A stretch of 64,000 nucleotides of DNA. Origin: Malus domestica. Its lineage: Eukaryota; Streptophyta; Magnoliopsida; Rosales; Rosaceae. The position numbers and the translations under genes are program-made. Shown here piece by piece: positions 21,750-33,000 of this stretch. The stretch's first letter is position 1. Each line of letters begins with the position of its first letter. The DNA lies in NCBI RefSeq assembly GCF_042453785.1, contig NC_091677.1, positions 27,219,501 to 27,283,500 on the forward strand, read 5' to 3'. The notes beneath the pieces are model-generated. The model did no database searches. It was not told the origin of the DNA and worked only from the letters and a program-made list of their open reading frames with translations.

Positions 21750-22804
21750 TAGGGAAGGGCAAAATACCCGCGGTTACCCGCCCATTTAAACTTCACGGTT
21801 ATGGTTATGGGTAACCGTTTAGATAAATAAATGGTTATGAGTATAACCGTTTACCCGTGAAATTTAAATGAGTGGTTATGGGTTATGGGTATTAACTACG
21901 GTTATAAACGGGTAACCGTTTACCCATTTATTTTATATATGTAAAATTAACATAAATCATGTTCTCTATCGGACAAAACTTAGATCAATGCTATTAACTA
22001 TAGTGCATGGTTCATATAGCGGTGTTTTAATTAATTAAAAAGTAATACATGATAATCTGTGGAATATTTCTATCCTTAAATTGAATAAATCAAAAGAAAT
22101 TTAAGTGAGAAAAATAAACAGGAGCGCACTGAAATTATTTCCCTTGCAGTATGCATGCATTAGATTTAGTTAAGATGTTAGTCAAATTACCAGTGGAATT
22201 GCAGGGTAGAGCCTCCGTGTCTCAGTCAAAGCTGCTAAGAGATACTGCATTTTATTAAGGGCATCTTCATTAAAACAGTCTGCAAGTTCACCAATGCTTG
22301 AATCATCTTTCAGACTTGCTACTTCTCGAACTTCTGTTGCAACATTTTCTTGCATATGAGGGTGCTTGCATAGCATATAAATAACCCACGTAAGAGTGCC
22401 CGCCGTTGTGTCTTTGCCGGTAATTAATTCAATTATTGGAATAGTATAAGGACTTAGAAAATTAAATACGGAAATGTATGATGTACCTATAAGAGTATTT
22501 AATTGTCAAAAAAAATTATGACAATTTTTTTTTTAATTTTAAAGTTGTTAAGAAACATGTAGACGGGTGCAAAAAGGGTAATGGTAATAATAATTAAAAA
22601 AAAAAAGATAAGCGGGTATTAAACAGTTACGGTTAAATGGCTATGCAGGTTATGAGTATGGTTAACCGTTTATAAATGGTTATGGTAACGAGTATACCGT
22701 TTAGGCAATTATCAAACGGATAAACGGTTATGCTAGTATGAGCATAAACGGTTATGGGTAAATAATCGTGATTACCCATCCGTCATAATCGTTACCCGTC
22801 CCTA
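21750..22804. mobile_element. hAT element carrying a cytochrome P450 fragment (Pack-type)
   Basis: Ends are TAGGGAAGGG and, reverse complemented, TAGGGACGGG. The flanking octamers ACCGGGAG (21742-21749) and ACCAAGAG (22805-22812) match at 6 of 8 positions, as expected of an aged 8 bp duplication. Both subterminal zones carry repeated GGTTATGGGTAACCG-like motifs. The interior has no transposase but holds a piece of a host P450 gene on the minus strand. This is the structure of a gene-capturing non-autonomous DNA transposon. Confidence 0.75.
22183..22440 (-). pseudogene. Cytochrome P450 fragment (CYP704-like), copy 1
   Basis: Read on the minus strand from about 22435 it gives the I-helix oxygen-binding motif (ITGKDTTAGTLTWVIYMLCK), then HPHMQENVATEVREV, an acidic spacer and ALNKMQYLLAALTETRRLYP with the K-helix ExxR. 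The wording resembles CYP704 fatty-acid omega-hydroxylases. The match ends at PAIPL, where a GTAATT follows, perhaps an original intron donor. The haem-binding Cys region and the whole N-terminal half are missing. It lies inside the hAT element. Confidence 0.8.
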
Positions 22805-24597
22805 ACCAAGAGTTTTTCATTAAAGTTCCCAAAAAACTTTAGGTCATCTCCAACCGAAGGGTCAAGAGTGCCAGAGTGTCGAAAAAAACCCGAAAATCGT
22901 CTCCAACCGAGGGCTAGGCCAGAGGGCTCTAGAATCTGGGATGGCCCCACGGAATCGGAGAGGGCTGGAGTGCTTGAGGGTTCGCTGTGCAACCAGCCAG
23001 CCAGCCCGAGGTTGGCTATTTTTTTTTTAATGTTTTATTATTTCTGTCAATTATAACCGACAGGGATACATGCTATTATTTAGTATAAATGTTATTTATG
23101 TCGGTTATAACCGACAGTAATACATTTATATTAAATAACATTTATAAATGTTATTTCTGTCGGTTATAACCAACAGTTATACATTTATATTAAATAATAG
23201 CATGTATTACTGTCGGTTAGTAATACATTTATATTAAATAATAGCATGTATTCCTGTCGGTTATAACCGACAGGATTTCTTAAGAAAAAATTCAAATGCA
23301 ACGGCTAGTAGCCATTGCATTTGTTTTTTTTTTTTTTTTTTTTACAGTTTTTTTTTTTTTATTTGCAAAATTTTTCATATAACTTCTATTTTTTCCTATA
23401 ACTTCTATTTCACAAAATTTATTAAATATTTTTTTTAATTCCATTTTTTTCCTATAACTGCTATTTCACAAAATTTGTTTCATATATTTTTTTTTAAATT
23501 CCATTTTTTTCCTATAACTTCTATTTCACAAAATTTGTTTCATATTTTTTTTAAATTCTATTTTTTTTTCCTATAACTTTCTAAGTCATTATACAACATT
23601 AAATTAAATTAAGTAACATGAAACAACATTAAACAATACGAAACAACATTAAATAACATTAACCAACATAAAAATTATACAACATGAAACTTAAACAACA
23701 TTTTTAAAAACATTTAAGTTGTAGTTTTTAAATAATAAATTATGTTTGGCCCTAGCCCTTTGGCCCTCGGTTGGAGATGGTTTTTTGTGAAATGGCTAAA
23801 ACGAGCCCTCTAGCCCTCTGACCCTCGGTTGGAGACGGAGGCAAATATGGTCATGTACTATTCATTAAAATATTAATATCTTGAAGAATCTTGGAGGGCC
23901 AGAGGACTAAAACGAGCCTTCTGGCCAACCATTGGTTGGAGATGGCCTTAGTTTTAATTAAAAATGACAAATAAAGGTATGATGAATAGTACCAGTAAAA
24001 GATAAAAATGTGGTTTTTCGTTAAAAATAAATAGTACCGGAAATATTTCGTTAAAATTCCTTAAAATCAAACCTTTACACACAGTGCAGCATTCTCAAGT
24101 GTATCATTCTCTTATTATTTCTTTGACTGTTTGACCTATAGTGCTATAAGACTCTCAATCAAAGTCTATGCGTTCAATTGATACAATCAATGCAAAATTA
24201 AGAATTTTATCAATAGTAGTGTTTCTTTTTATTTATAAGTGAGATATTTTAAATTTAATTGTCGTAATAATAATTAAGTTCATTACCAATTTGCTTTTTT
24301 TTTTTGGGCAAGGCAGTACCAATTTACTTTGGTTAGCCTATTAGATGGCAAACAAACGCCCCCGAAATGTATTATGAGTAGTCTTAGAAAATTTGCGGGC
24401 ATCCTTAATGTGTCACAACATATGTATACATGTACACAGACATCCACATGCACACAAATACACACTCAAGCGCTAATCAACCCGTTAGTTGATAATATGA
24501 GTGATAAGTAAAATGTAGTTATTAGTTAAAAAAAAATTAATTCCTTGAATAGTTATATATCAAATTTGAAATCCGGTTAGATACAATAATATTAGGA
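22203..24597. repeat. Tandem segmental duplication, unit 1
   Basis: It runs from AGGGTAGAGCC inside the P450 fragment through the right half of the hAT element and a PIF-like MITE to GGTTAGATACAATAAT. Unit 2 follows at once. The join at 24598 falls on the same AGGGT pentamer found at the start of unit 1 and after the end of unit 2, so the duplication used 5 bp of microhomology. Confidence 0.75.
22842..23947. mobile_element. PIF/Harbinger-like element, 1.1 kb
   Basis: Inverted ends GGTCATCTCCAACC and GGTTGGAGATGGCC are flanked by TTA (22839-22841 and 23948-23950). The second duplication unit has the same flanks without the insert (TTA at 25242-25244), which is a true empty site. Inside both ends lies a second inverted layer (AGGGCTAGAGGGC-like, GAGCCCTCTAGCCCTC). 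The middle (23045-23280) carries four to five copies of the palindrome TGTCGGTTATAACCGACA, and 23320-23580 is T-rich with a repeated CCTATAACTTCTATTTCAC. No transposase is seen. Confidence 0.82.
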
Positions 24598-24840
24598 AGG
24601 GTAGAGCCTTCGTGTCTTAGTCAAAGCTGCTAAGAGATGTTGCATTTTATTAAGGGCATCTTCATTAAGACAGTCTGCAAGTTCACCAATGCTTGAATCA
24701 TCTTTCAGATTTGCTGCTTCTCGAACTTCTGTTGCAACATTTTCTTGCATATGAGCATGCTTGCAAAGCATATAAATAACCCACGTAAGAGTGCCCGTCG
24801 TTGTATCTTTGCTGGCAATTAATTCAATTATTGGAATGGT
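24598..24840 (-). pseudogene. Cytochrome P450 fragment, copy 2
   Basis: This is the duplicate of the P450 fragment at 22203-22440. It keeps the same boundaries in the I-helix to K-helix region with further substitutions; for example the K-helix ETRR becomes KTRR, losing the invariant glutamate. It starts inside the RRLYP codons because the duplication break lies there. It has no function of its own. Confidence 0.78.
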
Positions 24841-25781
24841 AAAATGACTTAAAAAATTAAATACGAAAATGTATGATGTACCTATAAGCGTATTTAATTG
24901 TCAAAAAAAAAAGAAAATTATGACAATTTTTTTTTTAATTTTCAAGTTGTTAAAAACATGTAGACGGTTGCAAAAGGGGTAATGGTAAAAAAAAAAAAAA
25001 AAAAAAAAGATAAACGGATATTAAACAGTTACGGTTAAATGGGTATACGGTTATGAGTATGGTTAACCGTTTATAAATGGTTATGGTTATAGGTATAACC
25101 GTTTAGACAATTATCAAACGGGTAAACGGTTATGCTGGTATGAGCATAAACAGTTATGGGTAAATAATCGTGATTACCCATCCGTTATAATCGTTACCCA
25201 TCCCTAACCAGGAGTTTTTCATTAAAGTTCCCAAAAAAACTTTATTTTTAATTAAACATGACAAATAAATGTATGGTGAATAGTAACATGAAAAAATAAA
25301 AATGTGATTTTTCGTTAAAAGTAAATAGTTCCAAAAATGTTTCGTTAAAATTCCTTAAAATCAAACCTTCACACACAGTGCAACATTCTCAAGTGTATCA
25401 TTCTCTTATTATTTCTTTGACTGTTTGACCTATAGTGCTATAAGACTCTCAATCAAAGTCTATGCGTTCGACTGATACAATCAATGCAAAATTAAGAATT
25501 TTATCAATAGAAGTGTTACTCTTTATTTATAAATGAGATATTTTAAATTTAATTGTCGTAAATAATAATTAAGTTCATTACCAATTTACTTCTTTTTTTC
25601 GGGCAAGGCAATTCCAATTTACTTTGGTTAGCTTATTGGATCGCTTAACCCAAATCACCCACTGCTTAATTAGTGTATATTGTTGTATCGACCAAAAGAA
25701 GAAAATATAATATATTTGAATGATTTTTTGAAGAGATGGATCCTTAAATGAGTATCTATAAAAACAGTTTAATCATTGAAT

Positions 25782-26680
25782 GGTGCGTTTGTTGCACCGG
25801 ACCATTTTGGACTGGATTAGCTTTAGGGACTAAGCTGGATTGGTTTAGACTAGACTAAGTTGGACTAACTTAGTGAAGCGTTTGGTGTAGTGTCGGACTA
25901 AAAAACAAGATAATTAATAAACTATAATATTATATTAATTAATGCATACATAGTAATATTTTATATCATTTAATGTTTATATAATAATATTTTATGTTTT
26001 TTAATGCATATTTATTCCCCTTTTACTTTACAACAAAAAGACTACCCTCCATAACCATCTTTTCTTTTCTTCTCCCCCTGGCTCCGCCCCATTCCTTCTT
26101 TCCTCCATCTGTTTCCTGCAAAACACAGGTGTAAAGTTCATCGCAAATCCTTCAAAACAAGCTCATCCGCTTCACCATCTTGCCACTGTTACGCATTTCC
26201 ACCTTCCCCATCCTTTTTTCCCAAAAATTTTCGGATCTCTCTCCTTCCTCCTGATACATGTGTTGGCTTCTCCACCTACAAAGCCACCTCATGATTTTTT
26301 GGCCATGGGTGGATTTTGAATTTTGGGTTGGATTTTGTTGTTATTTTTTCGCGTTTTTTTATTTTTTTTATTTTTTTTTGTGGTTGGATTTTGAGGTTTG
26401 GGCAGTTGGTGGAGCCTTGTTTCAGATATGAGTGGTGATTAAAGGGTTTTGCAGAGGAACGCTTGCTGACGATGCAGCAGGCAAACAGAGCAGGTTTGAG
26501 GACGGGACTAGCAATCTCATACGTATTGGGGATCATCACTAAGACTACCTAGTGAAAGACTTATTCGGTACGAGTCCGACCTAGTCTCATTAATGGTAAT
26601 CCTTGTTTGCATCATACACCGGCTAGCAAACCCAGCTAAGCTAGTCCAATCCAAGGAAGTTAGTGAGGGCAAACAAACGC
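25782..26680. mobile_element. Possible MITE-like element with GCGTTTG ends
   Basis: The left end GGTGCGTTTGTTGCACC and the reverse-complemented right end GGAGCGTTTGTTTGCCC are similar, and both are followed by GGATTRG/GGATTGG motifs. No clear target duplication is visible. The minus-strand frame at 26276-26539 lies inside and looks like low-complexity Lys-rich translation, not a gene. Confidence 0.4.
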
Positions 26681-26917
26681 TCCCGAAATGTATTATGAGT
26701 AGTCTTAGAAAATTAGCGGGCATCCTTAATGCATCGCAACATATGTATACATATACACAGACATCCACATGCACACAAATACACACTCAAGCGCTAATTA
26801 ACCCGTTAGTTGATAATATGAGTGATAAGTAAAATGTAGTTATTAGTTAAAAAAAATTAATTCCTTGAATAGTTATATATCAAATTTGAAATCCGGTTAG
26901 ATACAATAATTTTGGGA

Positions 26918-28817
26918 AGGGTGAGGATTTGAGTTAAGCCACATCATGGTTATCCATCATATAGTATCAAAATCCCCATCCATAGAACTATCAAAATCCC
27001 CATCCATAGAACTATAACCTAAGACTTTCCACGTATAAATAGAGAGGATAATACGGTGGTAGGTTGCTAGTTCGTACTAAGATGCTAGTTTAAACTAGTA
27101 GGAAAACACACATAAAAACATCAAAAAAAAATTCGTGGTCCTGTCGTGACACCATATTTTCAATGTGAGTTCATGGTGAAAATTTTATTAATTAAACACT
27201 TGTAATGAGCCGTCGGCAATTACAGTCCAAATCTAGATTGCCGTTAGTGTGTGAGCCTAACAAAGTCTCTTTTGGATTTCAATTAGTGCATTCTCTAATC
27301 CTCTCAATTCACATGATGCTGAGGAAATAATCAGGAGCTGAGTAAACAAATTTCAAAAGAACTCATGAAACATAATACATTTGATGATTTGAACCTACAC
27401 GCAGAGAGAGACTTTACTATAAACTACATGGAGATCTTATCAAAAGCAAACACCTTAATTTAGCCTCAGTTTTCCTCAAATCTCAATTTCATTCGAACCC
27501 TGATTCATCCCCAACTCTATCAAAGACAGATGATCTTTTTGGCTTCTTAGTCTAGATTGAAGGGACGATTTTAACACCACACATAATGCTTGTGGATGCA
27601 AATTTCCACTATTTTCTCTTTTGACGAAAATGCACCTGCAAAATTAAGGTCAAAAGCCTGCACTCACGATGAATGGGGGGCTTTGGTCGAAGAACCTCCA
27701 GTGCCAAAGTTATAATTCTGAAAAGAATGTATTTAGAAGTTTGTGAGTAGCAAATGACTTAGCATTTTAGAAGGATGAGAGGAGTGTTTATAGGAGGGTG
27801 GCCGGCTCCTTTTGGTGGAGAGTGGCTGGCCATATATGGTGTAATGGGGTGAATAATTGCAAGATATTATGTAAAATAATATCTTGCAATTAACATAACA
27901 ATTATTCCTAATTTAAATATGAAGTTTTGGGAGTTATTTTTTGAATAAAATCAATAAGAGATTGATGATGAGTGATGAGAGGAATATAAAATAAATTTCA
28001 TATTGATCACCTTTTATTTTTCTTTGATTGAGTCGTTATTGTCCGTTGCATGCCATGGGAATCTTGATGTGCCTCGAGAGTAATCTTGTCTTTTTAACTC
28101 AAAAGTCCATATGTCACCTCCATGATTTTTTTTGAATTATTTTTTGTTCCACAATGCTCATCTGCTTTTTTTTTTTTACCGAAACACTAATAGAAGTTTA
28201 GATTTGACTACAATTATTAACAAGGCTCATTACAGGTGTTTAATTAATAATTTTTTTCATCACGATGATCACTTTAAAAGTGTAATGTCACCTCAGTTAC
28301 CACGAAAAAGATTCGGTCACAATCCAATTATTGTTAATGCACATGTTTTACATTACAAGAAGACCGGGATATGTTATTCATATTAGCATCGCATCATGTG
28401 AAAACATGGCGGGTAGCGTCAGCATATACAATCGCGATTAACATACATGGTTAGTAAAACATTGTATTCCTTTTAATCAAATTAAATCTAATCCAAGTGA
28501 TCATGATTAATTAATGTGTGCGTATTCATGTTTCCTAAACTCAAAACACGTGCAGCAATCTAACAATTACTGAGTCTTCCAAGTGTAAGTTCTTGTATCC
28601 GGATCCTCTTTGTAAAGATTTCAAAGATCCGTGAATCATATCCGTTTATCGTACATCGTGCGGTCAGAAATTATTTTAAATTTTTTTATTTAAAATTGAA
28701 CACAAACAATATCTGATAAAAATTGACCACATGATTTACAATGAACCAAAACTATTCACAAATCTTCAAGATCCTTATAAAGAGGATCCGGAGAGGATCC
28801 TGTTGGTAAGTTCCTTA
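26918..28817. other. Intergenic DNA, no gene recognised
   Basis: AT-rich, with a direct repeat of a ~27 bp phrase (ATCAAAATCCCCATCCATAG at about 26967 and 26993). No coding, RNA or transposon-terminal signal is convincing. The plus-strand frame at 28132-28386 has no domain character. Confidence 0.5.
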
Positions 28818-29526
28818 GAGCAGTTCCACCGGGGAACTGATAGGTCAGCACCCAGCCAAAAAACCAACTCGGCACCCAGGCTATCCACTCCAGCCCAGCA
28901 TTTTGAATGGCACCTAACCTAAGCCAGGCAAGACCCACATGTCGGGCAATCTGACGTCAGCTGGGTCATCAACCTCCTGCACGATCAACGCATCGCAAAG
29001 AGATCTTGGTGTAGAGCTCCTCCAGGCTGAGGTTGATTCCGCGGCAGGGGAAGATTCCATGGCGGAGGGAGATCAAAGACGACAGAAGAAAAAGCACCGC
29101 GACCATCGCCAAGAAAACCAGAACCGGGTACGAGGAGGGGGCTTCTCTTCTGCAACAGTGATGATGTCCCATTAAAGATTCAATGGCCTTTGTCAATGGA
29201 AGTTAATGTTTCTGCAGAGAAACAAAGTGGATGGAATTTGAAATTTGAAACACAATTGACATATAAAAAATGACTTGTGTATATAAGGGAAGAAAAAGAA
29301 GAAGGAGTCCAGAGAGATTCTTTTGAGAAAAGTGGGAAGAAGAATTAAAATTAAACTATTATTTTATAATAAAAATTAATAATATTTTAATAAAATCGAC
29401 TAGGTTATTTAATTTTAGAGGGGGAGATGCATTTGGCCTATTACTATTCATTTGAGTCTATTACTATTTACTAAGTGAATAAATGCACTGGATGCTGACG
29501 AATTTGTGTTAGGGGTGGAACTCCTC
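28818..29526. mobile_element. Probable PIF/Harbinger-like element, 709 bp
   Basis: Ends GAGCAGTTCCACC and, reverse complemented, GAGGAGTTCCACC are inverted with one mismatch. Flanks are TTA (28815-28817) and TTG (29527-29529), an imperfect 3 bp duplication. A GC-richer core (about 28940-29175) encodes, on the minus strand, a 75-residue frame with one strong hydrophobic segment (YPVLVFLAMVAVLFLLSSLI). It may be a captured signal-anchor exon of a host gene, which I cannot identify. Confidence 0.55.
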
Positions 29527-30071
29527 TTGCTAGTATCCCACGAATGAGTCTCCGATTGATGATTTCGGGTATGAGAATATTTGAATAGTGTGTGTTTTGA
29601 CCCAACTCGGATAAGAATGGGCTGGATCCAGTCCGACCAGCTCTCTTGCTTTTATTATTTTTTCCGCTTTGAGCTTAAGATTTTGCAGATCCCAGGCTGC
29701 CATTGCAGTGAGGAATCTAATCCAACGAAACAAATGTAACTTTAACTCCTGCAATCAACTGTAAAAGTCGAAACTCTGTAGCGACAGCGACAGCGACCCG
29801 GACCAATTTGGTACTCTGCTTTTTTTACTTTCCCTTTTATCGTACGCCGCCCTCCCCACCAAAATAGTAAAAACTCCTCACCCAATCTGAGGGCGCCACG
29901 TCATCGTCCCCTTCTCTTCAAAGGACGCCCGGAAAACACCAAATTAATCAGAGCCTCCCAATTCAGCCCCTCTCTGTCTGTCTCTCTCTGTGCAACAAAG
30001 AGCTCTCGGACGAGGCTTTCCGCGCTCGATTGTTCTTGACTCTTCTGTACGGGTTATTTCGGGTGAACGAG
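29527..30071 (+). promoter_or_regulatory. Upstream region and 5' UTR of the DCN1-like gene
   Basis: Contains GCCACGTCATC (about 29896), an ACGT-core motif of the bZIP type, and a TC-rich Y-patch (CTCTCTGTCTGTCTCTCTCT, about 29970-29990) about 80 bp before the start codon. I see no clear TATA box. The transcription start cannot be placed exactly. Confidence 0.4.
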
Positions 30072-33000
30072 ATGAGACGCTCCGGTTCGTGCTCCGATCT
30101 TTCCATTTTCTTTCTTAGCATCGCTCAGTTGTCGTTGAATTGATCGGTTTCCATGTTTTCATGATTGGTTTTGTAGTAATTAGGATTGACTGCTTTGTTT
30201 CGATTTTAAAGTCTTTAAATTGTGGCTGAATTCTGTACTTTTTTAATTTATTTGTGGATGTTTGTGAGTATCGATCAGGTTTGGTTAATTTATTTGTGGA
30301 TGTTTGTGAGTATCGATCAGGTTTGGTTTTAGCTTCGTTCTTTGAATTGAATCGAATTGAAGTTGATTTATAATTCTGTTGAATCGCTGAAATAATGGTA
30401 AATTAAATTACGAAAGGTTAAAGCTTTGTCGAATTCGAAAATCGGAGAATGGTTTTTAGCTGAATTGGTGAGGATGCTGGAATGTTTGTTGCGTGAAGGG
30501 GGTTAAAGGTTCTGATTTGTTGAAAAGAATAAACTCTTTCAAACAGAAAATTGAATGACTGACCAGAGTAGGCTTAAAGTTTCTGATTTATCAAAAAATT
30601 ATAAAATTGAATCTATTTAAATTGTTCTTTATTTGCTCTCTTCTTGTTTGTCATTTCCATCTTTGCACTCTCATTAGTCAAAATATATAAAACAACGACG
30701 GAAAAGTTATCGAACAGGCCAAACTAATTGTCTATATCACATTGTCACAGCAGTTTGTTTAATTTTTTTCGGTAAGTTTCAGGGGATAGTTACATTTAGA
30801 CGGGTTTCGTCTAAACTTTAGTCTTGTGGCAAAAGTTTGCATCTTTTTTAATCATGATTAATGGTTGGGGTTGTAACGTAGGACTCAATGAGAATTGTGG
30901 GAAAATACTTCCTTCAGCGATGGCTTCTCAGTACTTGGAAGTCATGGGGAGGGACTCTCAAATAGTGAGGCGGAGGTTTCTAATCCTCTTTAGTATTTTC
31001 TACATCCCCACTTATGGGTTGCAGAGGGGAAGAGAGCCACCTTGGGTTCTTGAACTCTCAGTCAGCTGGTCTATGCTGCACTTCTCTCAAAAGCTTTGTC
31101 AAATTTATCCTACTCAAGTGTTAGATACTTCCTGAAGCACACATTACTTAGTAAACCTTGCTTTAAGTTGAAACACATTTCGGGTTTGGGGCTATCTGGT
31201 TTTCTTATTGGATTACCGCAGACATTAGTATTTGTAGAATGTGTTCTTCAAATCTTATATACTAACCTGTTTGAATATTAGCATATTGCTTACTAGTTTG
31301 TTGCGTTAGCATTCCATGTTATCTTGTGCTTATAACTACTTTAATCTTAATCTGCTCAGCCACTAAAGCAGCTAACAAGGAGTTGGAACGGATTGATGCC
31401 GTCTTTAATTCATATGCAAATGCGTCTTCTGGTTTGATTGAGTAAGTCTACTGCACAAAATACTTGTTATAATTTGTGGATTTTGCTATTACTTTTGTTG
31501 CAGCAGGAGCGAAGGTTATAATTTTTTTAGTGATAGTGTTGAGCATGCTCAATGACAGATTTAATTCAGTAATTCCTTTGGCATTCAAAATGTTATTACA
31601 TTTTTCCCTTGTCGCGTATTTAGTTGCATCTTCCAGGGGTAGGTAAGAATTTCATGAAAATATGTTTTGGGTATCACCATTTTTTGTACTAACGTAAGAT
31701 CATTGTTGGTCCTGCATGGTCACATTTTATGATTACTATTCAACAGAAAGAGTTGTTATGAATCACCAATTGTTCCTTGTCCAGAAAATCCGCAGTGACC
31801 AATAGAATCGCATTATTTCCAAATACCTGATCGAACTACTTTCTTAAAGACGGGAGAAGAAAAGTAGTATTGTTTCATGGCATTTCAATTACAATCAAAA
31901 TTTAATCATATTTGTATCAACTCTACCTTATTAAATTTTTCCCATGGAGAAGCTGTACTTTTTAAATGCGTGCACACCTTTGTTACGGGAAAACTTGATG
32001 TACCCTTTTGACTTATTAGTTGTTCGTGCTCTTTGAACAGCCCTGAGGGAATCGAACGTCTTTGTTCAGATTTGGAAGTTGACCATACGGATGTAAGGGT
32101 CTTGATGCTTGCCTGGTAAGTTCAGTTTGGAGTCATTTGATCTTCACTTCTTCGAATTATCCTTGATTTGAATTGTCAAAGCTAATAGACTATGTATGCC
32201 AGGAAAATGAAAGCTGAAAAACAAGGATACTTCACCCTGGTAAGCAGTACTTGCTCATCTGCGTATCAAAATTCTTCAAGTATTTTTTTTAAATGAAATT
32301 GTCATTTACTCCTTTTACCAACTGTTTGTACGTTTCCACAATTTATTTCATTTCATCTAGCATCCAACTGTACATTGTTAAATTAATTTTGATGATTGCA
32401 TGATTGCATAGCAATGTCTTTGCTTTACATGTCTGGGTGTGTTTACTCGTGGAGATTTAAATGTATATACATGGAGTCTTTGGCTTCACAGGGGAGCATG
32501 TGCGTGTGTGTGTGCGTGTGCGAGTGTGAGTGCGAGTGTATGCATATAAGGCATATGTCAAAAAAGACACATCTGTGTGCTCTATACGTACATATTACAT
32601 ATAGACATTCACCTACTTATACAACACAGATCAAATGACACTAGTGTTAACTGTTAAGTTGTCAAGCTTTACCGACCTTTTAAAGGATTACTTTGTTTGG
32701 GCGGGTGTAGTTTAATGCTCCATTTGGATTTTATGCTCCAATAATGCTGACCACATACGTCAAATCTGAATTCAATTTCATACTTTAACCATTCCATAGA
32801 AGTCGCATTCCTGATATAATTTTCTATTAAAATTGAAACCTCATGTGGAACCTTGCATTCATTACTCTAACCGTTCCATTTGTTTCATGACATCGCCAAT
32901 CTCCTCTTTGACAGGAAGAGTGGCGAGTAGGACTTAAAGCACTGAGGGTGGACAATGTAAGTAAATTAAAGAAGGCACTCCCAGAGCTAGAGAAAGAGGT

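Larger units (their letters stand above)
24598..26917. repeat. Tandem segmental duplication, unit 2
   Basis: It repeats unit 1 in order: P450 fragment, right end of the hAT element (ending 25206, followed by ACCAGGAG), flank, and the terminal block from GGCAAACAAACGC (about 26667) to GGTTAGATACAATAAT. It lacks the PIF-like element at 25244. It has about 1 kb (25641-26666) that unit 1 does not have; unit 1 jumps straight from TATTAGAT to GGCAAACAAACGC at 24347. Confidence 0.75.

Noticed and set aside
29530-29754. Minus-strand 74-residue frame upstream of the DCN1-like gene
   Set aside because: No recognisable domain, and it overlaps an AT-rich flank of a probable MITE; the evidence is too weak for a gene call.
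32500-32545. GT-rich stretch in a DCN1-like intron as a regulatory element
   Set aside because: It is an ordinary imperfect (GT)n/(GA)n microsatellite inside an intron.
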